Below are positions 48,078-57,148 of a stretch of 64,000 bases of DNA, piece by piece. The notes beneath the pieces are model-generated. The model saw nothing but the letters and a program-made list of their open reading frames with translations. It was not told the origin of the DNA and made no database searches. A program made the translations under genes and the position numbers. Every line of letters starts with the position of its first letter. Within the stretch, counting starts at the first letter, position 1. This DNA comes from Methylophaga thalassica. GTDB lineage: Bacteria; Pseudomonadota; Gammaproteobacteria; Nitrosococcales; Methylophagaceae. The DNA is taken from the NCBI RefSeq assembly GCF_030159795.1, contig NZ_BSND01000013.1:62001-126000 (forward strand), read 5' to 3'.

Positions 48078-48983
48078 ATGATTGAGCGTACCCATTTAAA
48101 AATTATTCAGGCTTTGGCAGAGCATGGCAGTCTAACGGCGGCTGCAAACGCCTTATATGTCACTCAGCCGGCATTAACTCATCAGGTTCGTTACCTTGAG
48201 CAGAAGTTAGAGGTTCGTCTTTGGGAGAGACAGGGAAGAAAATTGAGGCTCACCCAAGCTGGTCAGCTTTTATTAAAAACGGCAAGGCAGGTATTACCTG
48301 TTTTTGAGCAGGCAGAAAATACAATGCAGGCTCTGGCTGATGGTAAGCAAGGGGTGTTAAAGATTGGTGTGGAGTGTCATCCATGCTATGAGTGGTTAAA
48401 AGCAATATTAACGGACTATCTGATCGCGATGCCGAAAATGGATGTAGATATTGTTCATAAATTCCAGTTTTCCGGTTTGGAAGGACTATTAAATCATCAC
48501 ATAGACTGTTTGGTGACGCCGGATAAAGTGACACACAAAGATTTATTTTATGCGCCATTATTCGAGTATGAAATGGTGTTGTTGGTAGCAAGTACTCACT
48601 CACTTTCTGGGCTGGATTATATAGAAGCAGAGGCATTGGAATCGGAGTTATTGATGACTTTTCCCGTGCCGCATGAACGCTTAGATATTTATACTCAGTT
48701 CTTACTGCCTGCCAATGTAAAACCACAACATAAAACGATGGAATCTTTAGATATCATGGTACAAATGGCGAGCCTGAACCGTGGTGTGACCGTATTACCT
48801 GATTGGTTGGCTAAACAATATTGCCAGGAAATTCCTGCTTCTATCGTTAGATTAGGGCAGCATGGTGTGATGAAAACCTTATTTGCAGCGATGCGGGTGG
48901 GTGAACAGACGGTGCCCTATATGGCAACATTTTTAGAAATGGGACAGAAAAAAGGTGCTTTAGGAATCAAGCAGACGAAATAA
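48078..48983 (+). CDS. metR: LysR-type regulator MetR
   Basis: Activator of methionine biosynthesis genes with homocysteine as co-activator. The 301 residues begin MIERTHLKIIQALAEHGSLT with the helix-turn-helix (LTAAANALYVTQPALTHQV) and the effector domain from LKIGVECHPCYEWLKAIL, a segment characteristic of MetR. Divergent metE lies 94 bases away. I did not find a clean TGAA-N5-TTCA site in that gap, so autoregulation is inferred from arrangement only. The 3' end overlaps the convergent response-regulator gene by 24 bases. Confidence 0.93.
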   Translation: MIERTHLKIIQALAEHGSLTAAANALYVTQPALTHQVRYLEQKLEVRLWERQGRKLRLTQAGQLLLKTARQVLPVFEQAENTMQALADGKQGVLKIGVECHPCYEWLKAILTDYLIAMPKMDVDIVHKFQFSGLEGLLNHHIDCLVTPDKVTHKDLFYAPLFEYEMVLLVASTHSLSGLDYIEAEALESELLMTFPVPHERLDIYTQFLLPANVKPQHKTMESLDIMVQMASLNRGVTVLPDWLAKQYCQEIPASIVRLGQHGVMKTLFAAMRVGEQTVPYMATFLEMGQKKGALGIKQTK

Positions 48984-49757
48984 CATTTCCCGGATAGTGT
49001 TAGGTTCAAAAGGCTTGTTGAGAATGGCTGAGACACCTGCCTGTTCGACCTGACCAAGTCGGGCTTCATTATTTTCTGTGGTTAAGATCATGATTGGAAT
49101 GGCGTCATTACCCATATCATTTCTGATGTACTGAACCAACTCGTGACCATCCATTTCAGGCATATTCAGATCGGTGACAATCAGGTCATAGTGATTTTCG
49201 TTAATTTTATCCAAAGCTTTACGACCATTTTCAGCATCGTCAATATGCTGAATGCCCATCGTACTGAAAATACGCATAATGTGATTACGTGAAGTCAAAC
49301 TATCGTCAACAACCAACAAGTTCAACTCACTGACATCATAACTTTCCAGCGTAATTTCTTCTGGATCAATGATATCTAACGTGGCCCTTATAGCCCGTTG
49401 TAAGTCTTTATGATCGAAGGGTTTGGGCAGGATAGCAATCACTCCAGCCTGACGGACAGGTTCCAGCGCTGCATGCCCTTTTTCACTGGAAATCAGCATA
49501 TATGACAGATTGAGCTCAGGATGATCTTGTATCACAGTTTCAATAAGCTCATTAGCCGTCATATCCGGTAGATACATGGCTGTAATCACCAGATCGGGTG
49601 GGTATTTACTAATCAGCGCTAATGCTTCTTTACCGCTACTGACGCCATCAATTTTATGAACACCCTCTTCATTCAGATGTCGCATGATGAGCTTGAGTTG
49701 CATGGCTGAAGGTTCAACCAGCAGAATAGATAAATCGTTAGCTGTAAGTAAGGCCAT
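48960..49757 (-). CDS. Double-receiver response regulator with a degenerate first domain
   Basis: Protein of 265 residues made of two CheY-like receiver domains and no output domain. The second (about 142-263) is intact: LLVVDDSLTSR acidic pair, phospho-acceptor in DLIVTDLNMPEMDG, Thr in ILTTENNE and Lys in LNKPFEP. The first (about 8-130) has lost key residues: the acidic pair is replaced in ILLVEPSAMQ, and the acceptor Asp aligns with Ala in DLVITAMYLPDM, while the Lys in LPKPFD remains. So only the second domain should be phosphorylated. No histidine kinase is nearby. It ends the gpmI-envC-ctpA-DJ-1 run, four bases after the DJ-1 gene. Confidence 0.88.
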   Translation of the reverse strand: MALLTANDLSILLVEPSAMQLKLIMRHLNEEGVHKIDGVSSGKEALALISKYPPDLVITAMYLPDMTANELIETVIQDHPELNLSYMLISSEKGHAALEPVRQAGVIAILPKPFDHKDLQRAIRATLDIIDPEEITLESYDVSELNLLVVDDSLTSRNHIMRIFSTMGIQHIDDAENGRKALDKINENHYDLIVTDLNMPEMDGHELVQYIRNDMGNDAIPIMILTTENNEARLGQVEQAGVSAILNKPFEPNTIREMLFRLLDS

Positions 49758-49761
49758 AGGC

Positions 49762-50316
49762 TTAGTGTCTTACCAAGTCATTTTCGACTTGGTTACGTGT
49801 TTGTTGCGTTGTCAGAATTTCAATAATGCTTAATGCAAAATCCATGGCGGTACCTGGTCCTTTTGAAGTAATTATTCTGTCATCGATGACAACAGTTTGA
49901 TCAATGAGTGATATTTCAGGCCAATCTTCTTGTTTCAATACGCCCGGATAACAGGTAGCACGGTGTTGATTAAGGATCTTTGCATTCGCTAATACCAAAG
50001 GTGCAGCACAAATTGCTGCGATATATTTATTAGCATTTAACTGATTTTGTAATAAGGTCGCGATACGAGCATCGCTATTGAGATTGTTCGTGCCGGGCTG
50101 ACCGCCCAGCAGAACAACCATATCAAACGTTGACTCTTTGACATCATCTATCAGGCTATCAGCAGCTAATACCACTTGTCTGCTGCCGGTGACCTGATGA
50201 CGCTGGGTCAGGCTGGCTGTCACCACATTGATCCCTGCTCTCCTCAGTAAGTCGATAACGGTGACCGCTTCAATTTCTTCAAAGCCTTCGGCGAGAGGAA
50301 CCAATACAGTTGACAT
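49762..50316 (-). CDS. DJ-1/PfpI family protein (YajL-like)
   Basis: DJ-1 superfamily protein of 184 residues, close in length and sequence to E. coli YajL. The nucleophilic cysteine C103 sits in the elbow KYIAAICAAPLVLANA and the partner glutamate is E16 in AEGFEEIEAVTVIDLLRRAG. The MVVLLGGQPGTNNLN motif is also typical. Family members act as oxidative-stress chaperones or glyoxalase/deglycase-type enzymes; which one applies cannot be read from sequence. It lies ten bases downstream of ctpA in the same transcript. Confidence 0.9.
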   Translation of the reverse strand: MSTVLVPLAEGFEEIEAVTVIDLLRRAGINVVTASLTQRHQVTGSRQVVLAADSLIDDVKESTFDMVVLLGGQPGTNNLNSDARIATLLQNQLNANKYIAAICAAPLVLANAKILNQHRATCYPGVLKQEDWPEISLIDQTVVIDDRIITSKGPGTAMDFALSIIEILTTQQTRNQVENDLVRH

Positions 50317-50326
50317 AAGCTATCCT

Positions 50327-51640
50327 TTATTTTTTAAGGATGGTCATTCCTTTTAACAAATTCAGTGCTTGTGATAATGCATAATCAGAGACTTCAAGAG
50401 GTTGCTCTTTCTCTTTATCCGCTTGGTTCTGTTCAGCATTGGCTTTTTCTTCTTCGTCACCATTGACCAGATGATGAGCCAGATCACGTTCTCTTAGCGG
50501 AGTAAATTCTGCGTCTTCAATAGCAGAAATATGCACTGGTTTTAGTTCGATATCCGGAACAATACCTTCTGCCTGAATAGAACGGCCTGAGGGTGTGTAA
50601 TAACGAGCTGTTGTCATCTTAACAGCAGTGTCATTAGTGAGAGGCATTACAGTCTGCACAGAACCTTTACCAAAGGTTTTTGTACCCATAATGACCGCAC
50701 GATCATGATCTTGTAAGGCACCAGCAACAATTTCCGAGGCAGATGCAGAACCACCATTAACCAATACAACTAATGGAGCTCCTTTCAGCATATCGTCAGG
50801 AGTGGCGTGGAATTTCTGATCAGAATCTGGAATACGGCCTTCAGTGTAAACAATGAGCCCTTTTTCAATGAAGGCATCAGAGACTTCAACCGCGGCATCT
50901 AATACACCACCAGGATTGTTGCGCAGATCCAGCACCAGTCCATTTAGCTTGCCATCATTTTCTTTTTTCAGTTCAGAGATGGCTTCTCTTAAGCTTTCAC
51001 CGGTCCGTGACTGGAATGTTGAAATACGAACATAGGCGTAACCCGGTTCCAGCATTTTTTTCTTAACACTCTCGACTTTGATGATGGCGCGAGTGACATT
51101 AATTTTGAGTGGCGTATCTTCACCTTCACGAATGATGGTTAGCATAAGGTCAGTGCCTGGTTTGCCACGCATGATATCCACTGCATCATTCAGGGTCATT
51201 CCTTTTACAGGAGTGTCATCAAGACGAATAATCAGATCACCCGGTTTGATACCGGCTTTTGCAGCAGGCGTATCGTCAATTGGTGTGACGACCTTAACAA
51301 AGCCATCTTCCATGCTGACTTCAATACCCAGTCCACCAAATTCGCCAGAGGTACCTTCACGCAGTTCTTTGAACTGTTCTTTATCGAGATAGGTTGAGTG
51401 AGGATCCAGACCGGAAAGCATGCCGCGGATAGCATTTTCCAGTAACTGTTTATCTTCAACAGGTTCTACATAACTACTTTTAATCCTGCCAAAAATCTCT
51501 GAAAAAGTACGTAAGTCTTCAAGAGGTAGGTCCGGTTTTGTTGCTTCCTTGTCAGCAAAAACCATTTGGCCAAATACGAGGGTGGCACCTAAAATTACAC
51601 CGCTGGTAATTAAGCCGAAATCACGTTTAAAAAAACTCAT
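50327..51640 (-). CDS. ctpA: C-terminal processing peptidase (S41 family, CtpA-like)
   Basis: Periplasmic serine-lysine protease of 437 residues that trims or degrades envelope proteins, including peptidoglycan hydrolases in related bacteria. An N-terminal membrane/signal segment (about 8-29) is followed by a PDZ domain (about 100-185, GEFGGLGIEVSMEDG and AAKAGIKPGDLIIRLDDTPV). The peptidase domain has the nucleophile S300 in LVNGGSASASEIVAGAL and the general base K325 in TFGKGSVQT, 25 residues apart as in known Ctp enzymes. A charged Glu/Asn/Gln segment lies near the end. It sits between envC and the DJ-1 gene. Confidence 0.94.
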   Translation of the reverse strand: MSFFKRDFGLITSGVILGATLVFGQMVFADKEATKPDLPLEDLRTFSEIFGRIKSSYVEPVEDKQLLENAIRGMLSGLDPHSTYLDKEQFKELREGTSGEFGGLGIEVSMEDGFVKVVTPIDDTPAAKAGIKPGDLIIRLDDTPVKGMTLNDAVDIMRGKPGTDLMLTIIREGEDTPLKINVTRAIIKVESVKKKMLEPGYAYVRISTFQSRTGESLREAISELKKENDGKLNGLVLDLRNNPGGVLDAAVEVSDAFIEKGLIVYTEGRIPDSDQKFHATPDDMLKGAPLVVLVNGGSASASEIVAGALQDHDRAVIMGTKTFGKGSVQTVMPLTNDTAVKMTTARYYTPSGRSIQAEGIVPDIELKPVHISAIEDAEFTPLRERDLAHHLVNGDEEEKANAEQNQADKEKEQPLEVSDYALSQALNLLKGMTILKK

Positions 51641-51666
51641 ATTCCTTCCTTAATCGATAAGACTTG

Positions 51667-52833
51667 TCAGCCTTGTTTCCCCAACCATTTTAGTGGATTT
51701 GTTGGGCTGCCTCGATGACGAATTTCAAAATAAAGGCCGGATAGGCCACGAATTCCTTGTTCGCCAGATTGTGCTATAACGTCGCCGGCTTTGACATACT
51801 CACCGACATCTCTAAGTAATGATTCATTATTGCCATAAAGAGTCATATATTGATCACCATGATCAATGATGATTAATAGACCAAACCCTCTCAACCAATC
51901 AGCAAAAACAACTCGACCTGCTGCTGTGGCTTTGACATCGTTTCCAGTTGGTGACGCAATGACGATACCTTGCCATTTGAGTTTACCAAGATTTCTCGAG
52001 CTGCCATAGCGGGCAAGTAATTTTCCATTAACAGGCCACGTTAGTTTACCTGTCAGACGTGGAAAAGGTGTGTTTGGTTTCACAGGTGTTGAATTATTGT
52101 TAGGCTTCGCTACCGGTGCTGTTGGCGCTGATTTTTTGCTAAGGGAATCCAGCAATTGTTGTAGATTCCGCTCTTCATCTTTCAAAGACGCCAGACGACT
52201 GTCTTGTGTCGATATGGTGTTATCCAGCGCAGCTAGCGTGGCTTTCCTTTGTTTGGTTTGTTGTTCAAGTTGAGCCTGTTTCGAACGCTGCTGCGTCAGC
52301 ATATTTTCTAAAGATTGCTGTGCAAGTAAAACATCGCGTTGCTCGTCGTTGAGTTTCACCAGCAGTTGATGAATATTTTCTAGTTCCTGCTGCCTTGCCT
52401 GATGAAAGTAGCGAAAATAGGTGCTTCCTCGACTAAGAGTAGACACATCTTTCTGGTTTAACAATAGCTCCAGATAACTGGGTTCTGAATGAACAAAAGC
52501 AGAACGTATTTGGCTATATAAGGCATCAAGCTGCTGTTTTTGCTCTTTTTCTTTGATGCCCATCTTTTGACGTAGCGCTTCGACCTCTTTGTGTTTATCG
52601 TTAATCTGCGCTTTAAGTTTTCGAAGTTGTTTGTTCAGTTCAGAGACTTGTCGGCTTTGTGTTTTTAACTGATCGAGAAGTGCCTGCCGGTCTGCTTTTT
52701 TTTCTGACAGATCACTATTCAGCGATTTTATTTCTTTGCGAACATCGTCCAGACGCGATGCTGAATCTGTTTCAGCATGAACACTGAAACAGATCAGCAG
52801 GCTTAAGCATGCCAGTAATATTCTCAACGTCAC
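51667..52833 (-). CDS. envC: EnvC-like murein hydrolase activator
   Basis: Periplasmic division protein of 388 residues that activates peptidoglycan amidases at the septum. After a signal peptide (about 1-20, ending SVHA) comes a long coiled coil (about 25-230), and a LytM/M23 domain at the C-terminus (about 265-385). The LytM site is degenerate: the usual zinc His and Asp are absent in KWQGIVIASPTGND, although YFEIRHRGSPTNPLKWL is kept. That is the state of EnvC, which activates rather than cuts. The order gpmI-envC-ctpA is conserved in many gammaproteobacteria; nine bases separate it from gpmI. Confidence 0.92.
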   Translation of the reverse strand: MTLRILLACLSLLICFSVHAETDSASRLDDVRKEIKSLNSDLSEKKADRQALLDQLKTQSRQVSELNKQLRKLKAQINDKHKEVEALRQKMGIKEKEQKQQLDALYSQIRSAFVHSEPSYLELLLNQKDVSTLSRGSTYFRYFHQARQQELENIHQLLVKLNDEQRDVLLAQQSLENMLTQQRSKQAQLEQQTKQRKATLAALDNTISTQDSRLASLKDEERNLQQLLDSLSKKSAPTAPVAKPNNNSTPVKPNTPFPRLTGKLTWPVNGKLLARYGSSRNLGKLKWQGIVIASPTGNDVKATAAGRVVFADWLRGFGLLIIIDHGDQYMTLYGNNESLLRDVGEYVKAGDVIAQSGEQGIRGLSGLYFEIRHRGSPTNPLKWLGKQG

Positions 52834-52842
52834 TTGAAAAGC

Positions 52843-54375
52843 TTATTGGGCTATTACTAAGAGTTTTTTACCCATTTCGTCTGGAATGGTGAGCCCCATT
52901 AATGACAACATGGTTGGTGCAATGTCTGACAAAGTCCCCCCATCGACACAATGAGCCTCGCGACCGGCAAATAATAATGGCACGACATTATTGGTATGTG
53001 CAGTATGAGGCTGTCCGGTTTCATGATTGACCATACGCTCGGCATTGCCATGATCTGCTGTCACCAGCATTTCACCGCCCACTTTTTCAATAGCTGTCCA
53101 AATTTTCCCCAGACTGACGTCCAGAGTTTCGATGGCTTTCACAGCTGCGTCAAAATTACCGGTGTGGCCTACCATATCGGCATTCGCGAAGTTACAAATG
53201 ATGACATCGTATTTTGCACTATTGATCGCTTCGACAAGTTTGTCTGTGACTTCCGGGGCATTCATCTCTGGTTGTTGATCATAGGTATCAACTTTAGGCG
53301 ATGGGATCAGAATACGGTCCTCACCTTCATACGGGGTATCCTGACCGCCATTAAAGAAAAAGGTCACATGCGCATATTTCTCAGTTTCAGCAATACGTAG
53401 CTGAGTTTTGCCCTGGGCAGATAAGTATTCACCCAGAATGTTATGTAATTTTTCTGTTGGGAAGGCGATAGGCGCAGTGAAGTCTTTTTTGTATTCGGTT
53501 AATGTCACAAAGTCAGCAAGCTGAATTTTTCTTGGTAAAACAAAACCGGAAAATTCAGGATTGATGAAACATTCCGTCAGCTCACGAGCCCGGTCAGAAC
53601 GGAAGTTCATAAAGACAATGCTGTCACCGTCATTCACTTTTACCGGTGTGCCAATCGTGGTCGCTTTAACAAACTCATCGGTTTCTTCGCGTTGATATGC
53701 TGCACGTAGACCTTCAATCGCTGTGTCAGCATGATATTGGCCTTTACCTTCGGTGATGAGCTGATAGGCTTCTTCAACTCGATTCCAGCGGTTGTCTCTA
53801 TCCATCGCATAAAAACGACCGATGATGGTAGCAAGTTGACCTGTTCCTGATTTTTTGAAGCTTTCTTCTAGTTTCTCAATCGCCGCTTCAGCACTTTTAG
53901 GTGGGGTATCACGACCATCTAAAAAGGCATGAACATAGACTTGCTTGGCACCTTGTCTGGCTGCTAGCTCGACCATGGCGTGAATATGTTGTTCATGGCT
54001 GTGTACACCACCGTCGGATAATAAACCGAAGATATGCACAGCACTATCGGTTTTTTTGGCTTTATCAACCGCGTCAATCAGCACACGATTATCGAAAAAC
54101 TCACCATTTCTGATGGCCAGACTGATACGTGTAAACTCCTGATACACAACCCGGCCAGCACCTAAATTCAAATGGCCGACTTCAGAGTTACCCATTTGAT
54201 CACCCGGTAAACCAACACCTTCCCCTGATGCATTAATCAGCGTGTGTGGATATGTTGCCCACATACGGTCCCAATTCGGTGTATTTGCTGCAAGAATGGC
54301 ATTATTTTCTGCGGATTCGCTGTAGCCCCATCCATCAAAGATGATGAGCGCCAGAGGTCTGTGTGTTTGCGTCAT
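52843..54375 (-). CDS. gpmI: 2,3-bisphosphoglycerate-independent phosphoglycerate mutase
   Basis: Interconverts 3- and 2-phosphoglycerate in glycolysis and gluconeogenesis using two manganese ions. The 510 residues of the alkaline-phosphatase fold show the first metal Asp in [13 protein letters not shown], the catalytic Ser64 in [30 protein letters not shown], and the later metal ligands in [20 protein letters not shown] and [11 protein letters not shown]. It is the first gene of a run with envC, ctpA, DJ-1 and the response regulator, divergent from an ArsR-type regulator. Confidence 0.97.
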   Translation of the reverse strand: MTQTHRPLALIIFDGWGYSESAENNAILAANTPNWDRMWATYPHTLINASGEGVGLPGDQMGNSEVGHLNLGAGRVVYQEFTRISLAIRNGEFFDNRVLIDAVDKAKKTDSAVHIFGLLSDGGVHSHEQHIHAMVELAARQGAKQVYVHAFLDGRDTPPKSAEAAIEKLEESFKKSGTGQLATIIGRFYAMDRDNRWNRVEEAYQLITEGKGQYHADTAIEGLRAAYQREETDEFVKATTIGTPVKVNDGDSIVFMNFRSDRARELTECFINPEFSGFVLPRKIQLADFVTLTEYKKDFTAPIAFPTEKLHNILGEYLSAQGKTQLRIAETEKYAHVTFFFNGGQDTPYEGEDRILIPSPKVDTYDQQPEMNAPEVTDKLVEAINSAKYDVIICNFANADMVGHTGNFDAAVKAIETLDVSLGKIWTAIEKVGGEMLVTADHGNAERMVNHETGQPHTAHTNNVVPLLFAGREAHCVDGGTLSDIAPTMLSLMGLTIPDEMGKKLLVIAQ

Positions 54376-54463
54376 TGATAAGTCCTTAAAACGAAAAGTA
54401 GTCGGGCTATCTGCTGACTATCCCTTGTCTTGTATGTCATTAAGAATTGATGCCGTGTATTAT

Positions 54464-54832
54464 ATGGTGTTTTGTGATGAAATACAGTCACAGGTACTGA
54501 CGGACAAAATTGTGGCACAAGCTTTAAACATAGATTCTATCGCGATTGATAACGATATCGAACGTGCTGCATTTGCACTGAAAGCGATGTCTCATCCTTT
54601 GCGCCTTAAGATTCTCTGCGCGATTGGTGAGCATGAGTTATCCGTTCAGGATATCGTTGAGCAGGTTGGCACCACACAAAGTAACGTATCACAGCATTTG
54701 GCAAAGTTACGTGAAAAAGACATTCTTATGTCACGCCGTGATGCTAATCGTATTTATTACCGTGTGAATGATGAGCGTACTCTCAGACTGATTGAGATGA
54801 TGCGTGAAGTATTCTGTTCTGCAAAAAATTAA
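54464..54832 (+). CDS. ArsR-family winged-helix transcription regulator
   Basis: Small winged-helix repressor of about 122 residues. The core (about 35-115) reads DNDIERAAFALKAMSHPLRL, then KILCAIGEHELSVQDIVEQV and the recognition helix TTQSNVSQHLAKLREKDILM with the wing SRRDANRIYYRVND. The metal-binding CVC signature of SmtB/ArsR helix 3 is absent, so it is not a classical arsenic or zinc sensor. The start is uncertain: ATGs at 54434 and 54464 are both possible and neither has a clear ribosome-binding site. A start further upstream would overlap gpmI. The same regulator-rhodanese-grxC-secB order occurs in other gammaproteobacteria. Confidence 0.85.
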   Translation: MVFCDEIQSQVLTDKIVAQALNIDSIAIDNDIERAAFALKAMSHPLRLKILCAIGEHELSVQDIVEQVGTTQSNVSQHLAKLREKDILMSRRDANRIYYRVNDERTLRLIEMMREVFCSAKN

Positions 54833-54862
54833 TCTGATTTTAAGACAGTTTTAAGGGTTGCT

Positions 54863-55282
54863 ATGGAAAATTTGGGTGAGTTCATCGTTAATCATTGGAT
54901 GTTGAGTGCAGCATGGGTTGTATTGGCTTGGTTAGTTTTTTCTGATGCGATTAATCGTAAACTAACCGGATTACAGCCATTAGATGCTAATCAGTCGGTC
55001 AGACTGGTCAATCAGTACAAAGGTAAATTTGTTGATGTCCGGGAAGCAGATGAATTCGAGAAAGAGCATATTGCTGACTCGGTCAATCTTCCGTTATCCA
55101 AATTAGACGAAGAAATTAAAAAGTTAAAAAATAAATCGCAACCTCTGGTAATTGTCTGCGCTAGTGGTCAGCGTGCTCGGAATGCCGCCAAAAAGTTAAA
55201 ATCAAATGACTTTGAAGAAGTTTATGTAATGACTGGTGGCATTAATGGATGGAAAGAGGCTAAATTGCCTCTGTTTAGTTAA
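54863..55282 (+). CDS. Membrane-anchored rhodanese-like sulfurtransferase (YibN-like)
   Basis: Protein of 139 residues with one N-terminal membrane segment (about 11-28) and a single rhodanese domain facing the cytoplasm or periplasm. GKFVDVREADEFEKEHIADS is the typical opening motif and the active-site C99 lies in LVIVCASGQRARNAAKKL. Rhodaneses move sulfane sulfur between donors and thiols. Located upstream of grxC and secB as in E. coli (yibN-grxC-secB-gpsA), so the order is a conserved housekeeping cluster. Confidence 0.93.
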   Translation: MENLGEFIVNHWMLSAAWVVLAWLVFSDAINRKLTGLQPLDANQSVRLVNQYKGKFVDVREADEFEKEHIADSVNLPLSKLDEEIKKLKNKSQPLVIVCASGQRARNAAKKLKSNDFEEVYVMTGGINGWKEAKLPLFS

Positions 55283-55308
55283 TCAAAACAAAATGGCAGG
55301 GTTATATT

Positions 55309-55566
55309 GTGGCTAAAGTAATTGTTTATTCTTCTGCTCACTGTCCTTACTGTGTAATGGCAAAACAGTTGCTGGAGCGTAAAGGCGTGAAATACGACGA
55401 AATTCGTGTGGATCTGGATCCTTCAAAAAGAGAAGAGATGATGAAAAAGAGCCAGCAAAGAACCGTGCCGCAGATATTTATCAATAATAAAGCCATAGGT
55501 GGCTACACTGATTTAGTTGCGATTGATCGCACTAAAGAACTAGATAGTCTCCTGGCGCAATCTTAA
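55309..55566 (+). CDS. grxC: Glutaredoxin 3
   Basis: Glutathione-dependent dithiol oxidoreductase of 85 residues. The active site is CPYC (C12 and C15, in SSAHCPYCVMAKQL), with the cis-proline loop TVPQIFINNKAIGGYTDL binding glutathione. The start is a GTG preceded by GCAGGG; no ATG is available in the right place. It lies 26 bases after the rhodanese gene and 17 before secB. Confidence 0.95.
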   Translation: MAKVIVYSSAHCPYCVMAKQLLERKGVKYDEIRVDLDPSKREEMMKKSQQRTVPQIFINNKAIGGYTDLVAIDRTKELDSLLAQS

Positions 55567-55583
55567 AACAAGAAGGAATAGAG

Positions 55584-56075
55584 ATGGCTGAAGAAAACAC
55601 AGCAACAGGTGAAGAACAACAAAAACCACGTTTTGTGATCCAAAAAATTTACACAAAAGATGTGTCTTTTGAATCACCTAACTCACCTGAAATTTTTCGT
55701 GATGAGTGGCGTCCACAACTGGATTTACAGTTAGGCAATGAATATAACCGTATCGACGATGACACACATGAAATCGTGTTATCTGTTACCGTCACCGCAA
55801 AAGTAGGCGATAAAACCGCCTTTCTAGTCGAAGTAAAACAGGCTGGTATTTTTACGCTAACGGGCTATACCACCGAAGAAATGGGACCGTTAGTCGGTAG
55901 TTACTGCCCCAATACGCTTTTCCCATTTGTCAGAGAAGTGGTGTCTGATCTAGTGACTAAGGGTGGCTTCCCGCAACTTGTATTGGCCCCCGTCAATTTT
56001 GATGCGATGTATCTCCATCAAAAAGAGCAAGTTGAGAGACAAGCTCAAGAAGCAAGAGCAAAAACGACGCATTAA
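55584..56075 (+). CDS. secB: Protein-export chaperone SecB
   Basis: Tetrameric cytosolic chaperone that keeps preproteins unfolded and hands them to SecA. The 163 residues contain FVIQKIYTKDVSFESPNSPE, WRPQLDLQLGN, FLVEVKQAGIFTLTGYTTEE, and the SecA-contacting region YCPNTLFPFVREVVSDLVTKGGFP (seen in two parts). AGGAATAGAG precedes the ATG. It is in the conserved grxC-secB-gpsA cluster; gpsA starts 16 bases downstream. Confidence 0.97.
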   Translation: MAEENTATGEEQQKPRFVIQKIYTKDVSFESPNSPEIFRDEWRPQLDLQLGNEYNRIDDDTHEIVLSVTVTAKVGDKTAFLVEVKQAGIFTLTGYTTEEMGPLVGSYCPNTLFPFVREVVSDLVTKGGFPQLVLAPVNFDAMYLHQKEQVERQAQEARAKTTH

Positions 56076-56091
56076 TATCCAGGAAACGGCG

Positions 56092-57120
56092 GTGTCTGAA
56101 CAAGCCAATTTATTACCAACACTGGTGTTGGGCGCTGGGGCGTGGGGAACTGCGCTTGCCATGGCGATGGCCAGAAATGGTCATGAGACATGGTTATGGG
56201 GAAGAGACAAACTACATTGCGCAGAGATGCAAACATCGCGTGAAAATGCGAAATACTTGCCTGGTATAGCGTTCCCTGATGCTTTATCGGTAGTGGATGA
56301 TGTGCATAAAGCCCTACAAAATTGTGGTCATGTGTTGATTTCAGTTCCCAGTAAAGCCTTTGTAGAAAGCTTGCAAATGATAAAGCCAGTACTTGCAGCT
56401 ACAACGCCCGTGAGTTGGGCAACAAAAGGTTTGGCTCCTGATACCGGTGAGCTGCTTTATGATGTGGCTCGTTCAGTCTTGGGTGAAAATCACCCATTAG
56501 CGGTGATTTCCGGCCCTTCATTTGCCGCAGAAGTCGCGGCTAATTTACCGACGGCATTTACAGTAGCATCGGAAGATGGTGATTTTGCCAAACAACTGGC
56601 GGGTTTGTTTCATAGCCCAACACTGCGTGTCTACACAACTTATGATGTGTTAGGTGTGCAGATTGGCGGCACAGTCAAAAATGTGTTGGCGATTAGTGCG
56701 GGTATTTCTGATGGTTTAGGCTATGGAGCCAATGCCCGAGCCGCATTGATTACGCGGGGTATGGCCGAAATAAGACGCTTAGCGGCAGCACTGGGTGCGG
56801 AAACTGAAACCTTGTTCGGCTTGTCTGGTATTGGTGATTTGATTTTAACCTGCACCGATGATCAAAGTCGCAATCGTCAATTAGGTTTGGCGATTGGACG
56901 CGGACTCAGCGTTGATGATGCTGTTAAGTTTGTCGGTAAAACAGTAGAAGGAATGCATGCTGCACGTGAAGTCATGTTGAGAGCCCGTCAGGCTGACATT
57001 GAAATGCCCATTGTGGAGCAAGTATGCAAAATTTTGTTTGAAGGGTACGATCCACGAGAATCCGTTCAGGCATTATTATGCAGGGAACAAAAAGCAGAAC
57101 TCACACCTCCCGTTAATTAA
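56092..57120 (+). CDS. gpsA: Glycerol-3-phosphate dehydrogenase [NAD(P)+]
   Basis: Reduces dihydroxyacetone phosphate to sn-glycerol 3-phosphate, the starter for phospholipid synthesis. The 342 residues begin with the nucleotide-binding PTLVLGAGAWGTALAMAMAR. VISGPSFAAEVAANLPTAFT and the catalytic Lys in QIGGTVKNVLAISAGISDGL follow, then TRGMAEIRRLAAALGAE and LTCTDDQSRNRQLG. The start is GTG at 56092 with AGGA seven bases upstream. The frame stays open far into secB, but that extension would be a 43-residue basic stretch antagonistic to secB coding. PlsY, encoded 4 kb away, uses the product. Confidence 0.96.
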   Translation: MSEQANLLPTLVLGAGAWGTALAMAMARNGHETWLWGRDKLHCAEMQTSRENAKYLPGIAFPDALSVVDDVHKALQNCGHVLISVPSKAFVESLQMIKPVLAATTPVSWATKGLAPDTGELLYDVARSVLGENHPLAVISGPSFAAEVAANLPTAFTVASEDGDFAKQLAGLFHSPTLRVYTTYDVLGVQIGGTVKNVLAISAGISDGLGYGANARAALITRGMAEIRRLAAALGAETETLFGLSGIGDLILTCTDDQSRNRQLGLAIGRGLSVDDAVKFVGKTVEGMHAAREVMLRARQADIEMPIVEQVCKILFEGYDPRESVQALLCREQKAELTPPVN

Positions 57121-57148
57121 ACGGGTTAACTAAAACGAGGAAGAATCT

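Noticed and set aside
55963-56091. 43-residue N-terminal extension of GpsA within secB
   Set aside because: The GTG at 56092 has a proper ribosome-binding site and begins the family N-terminus.
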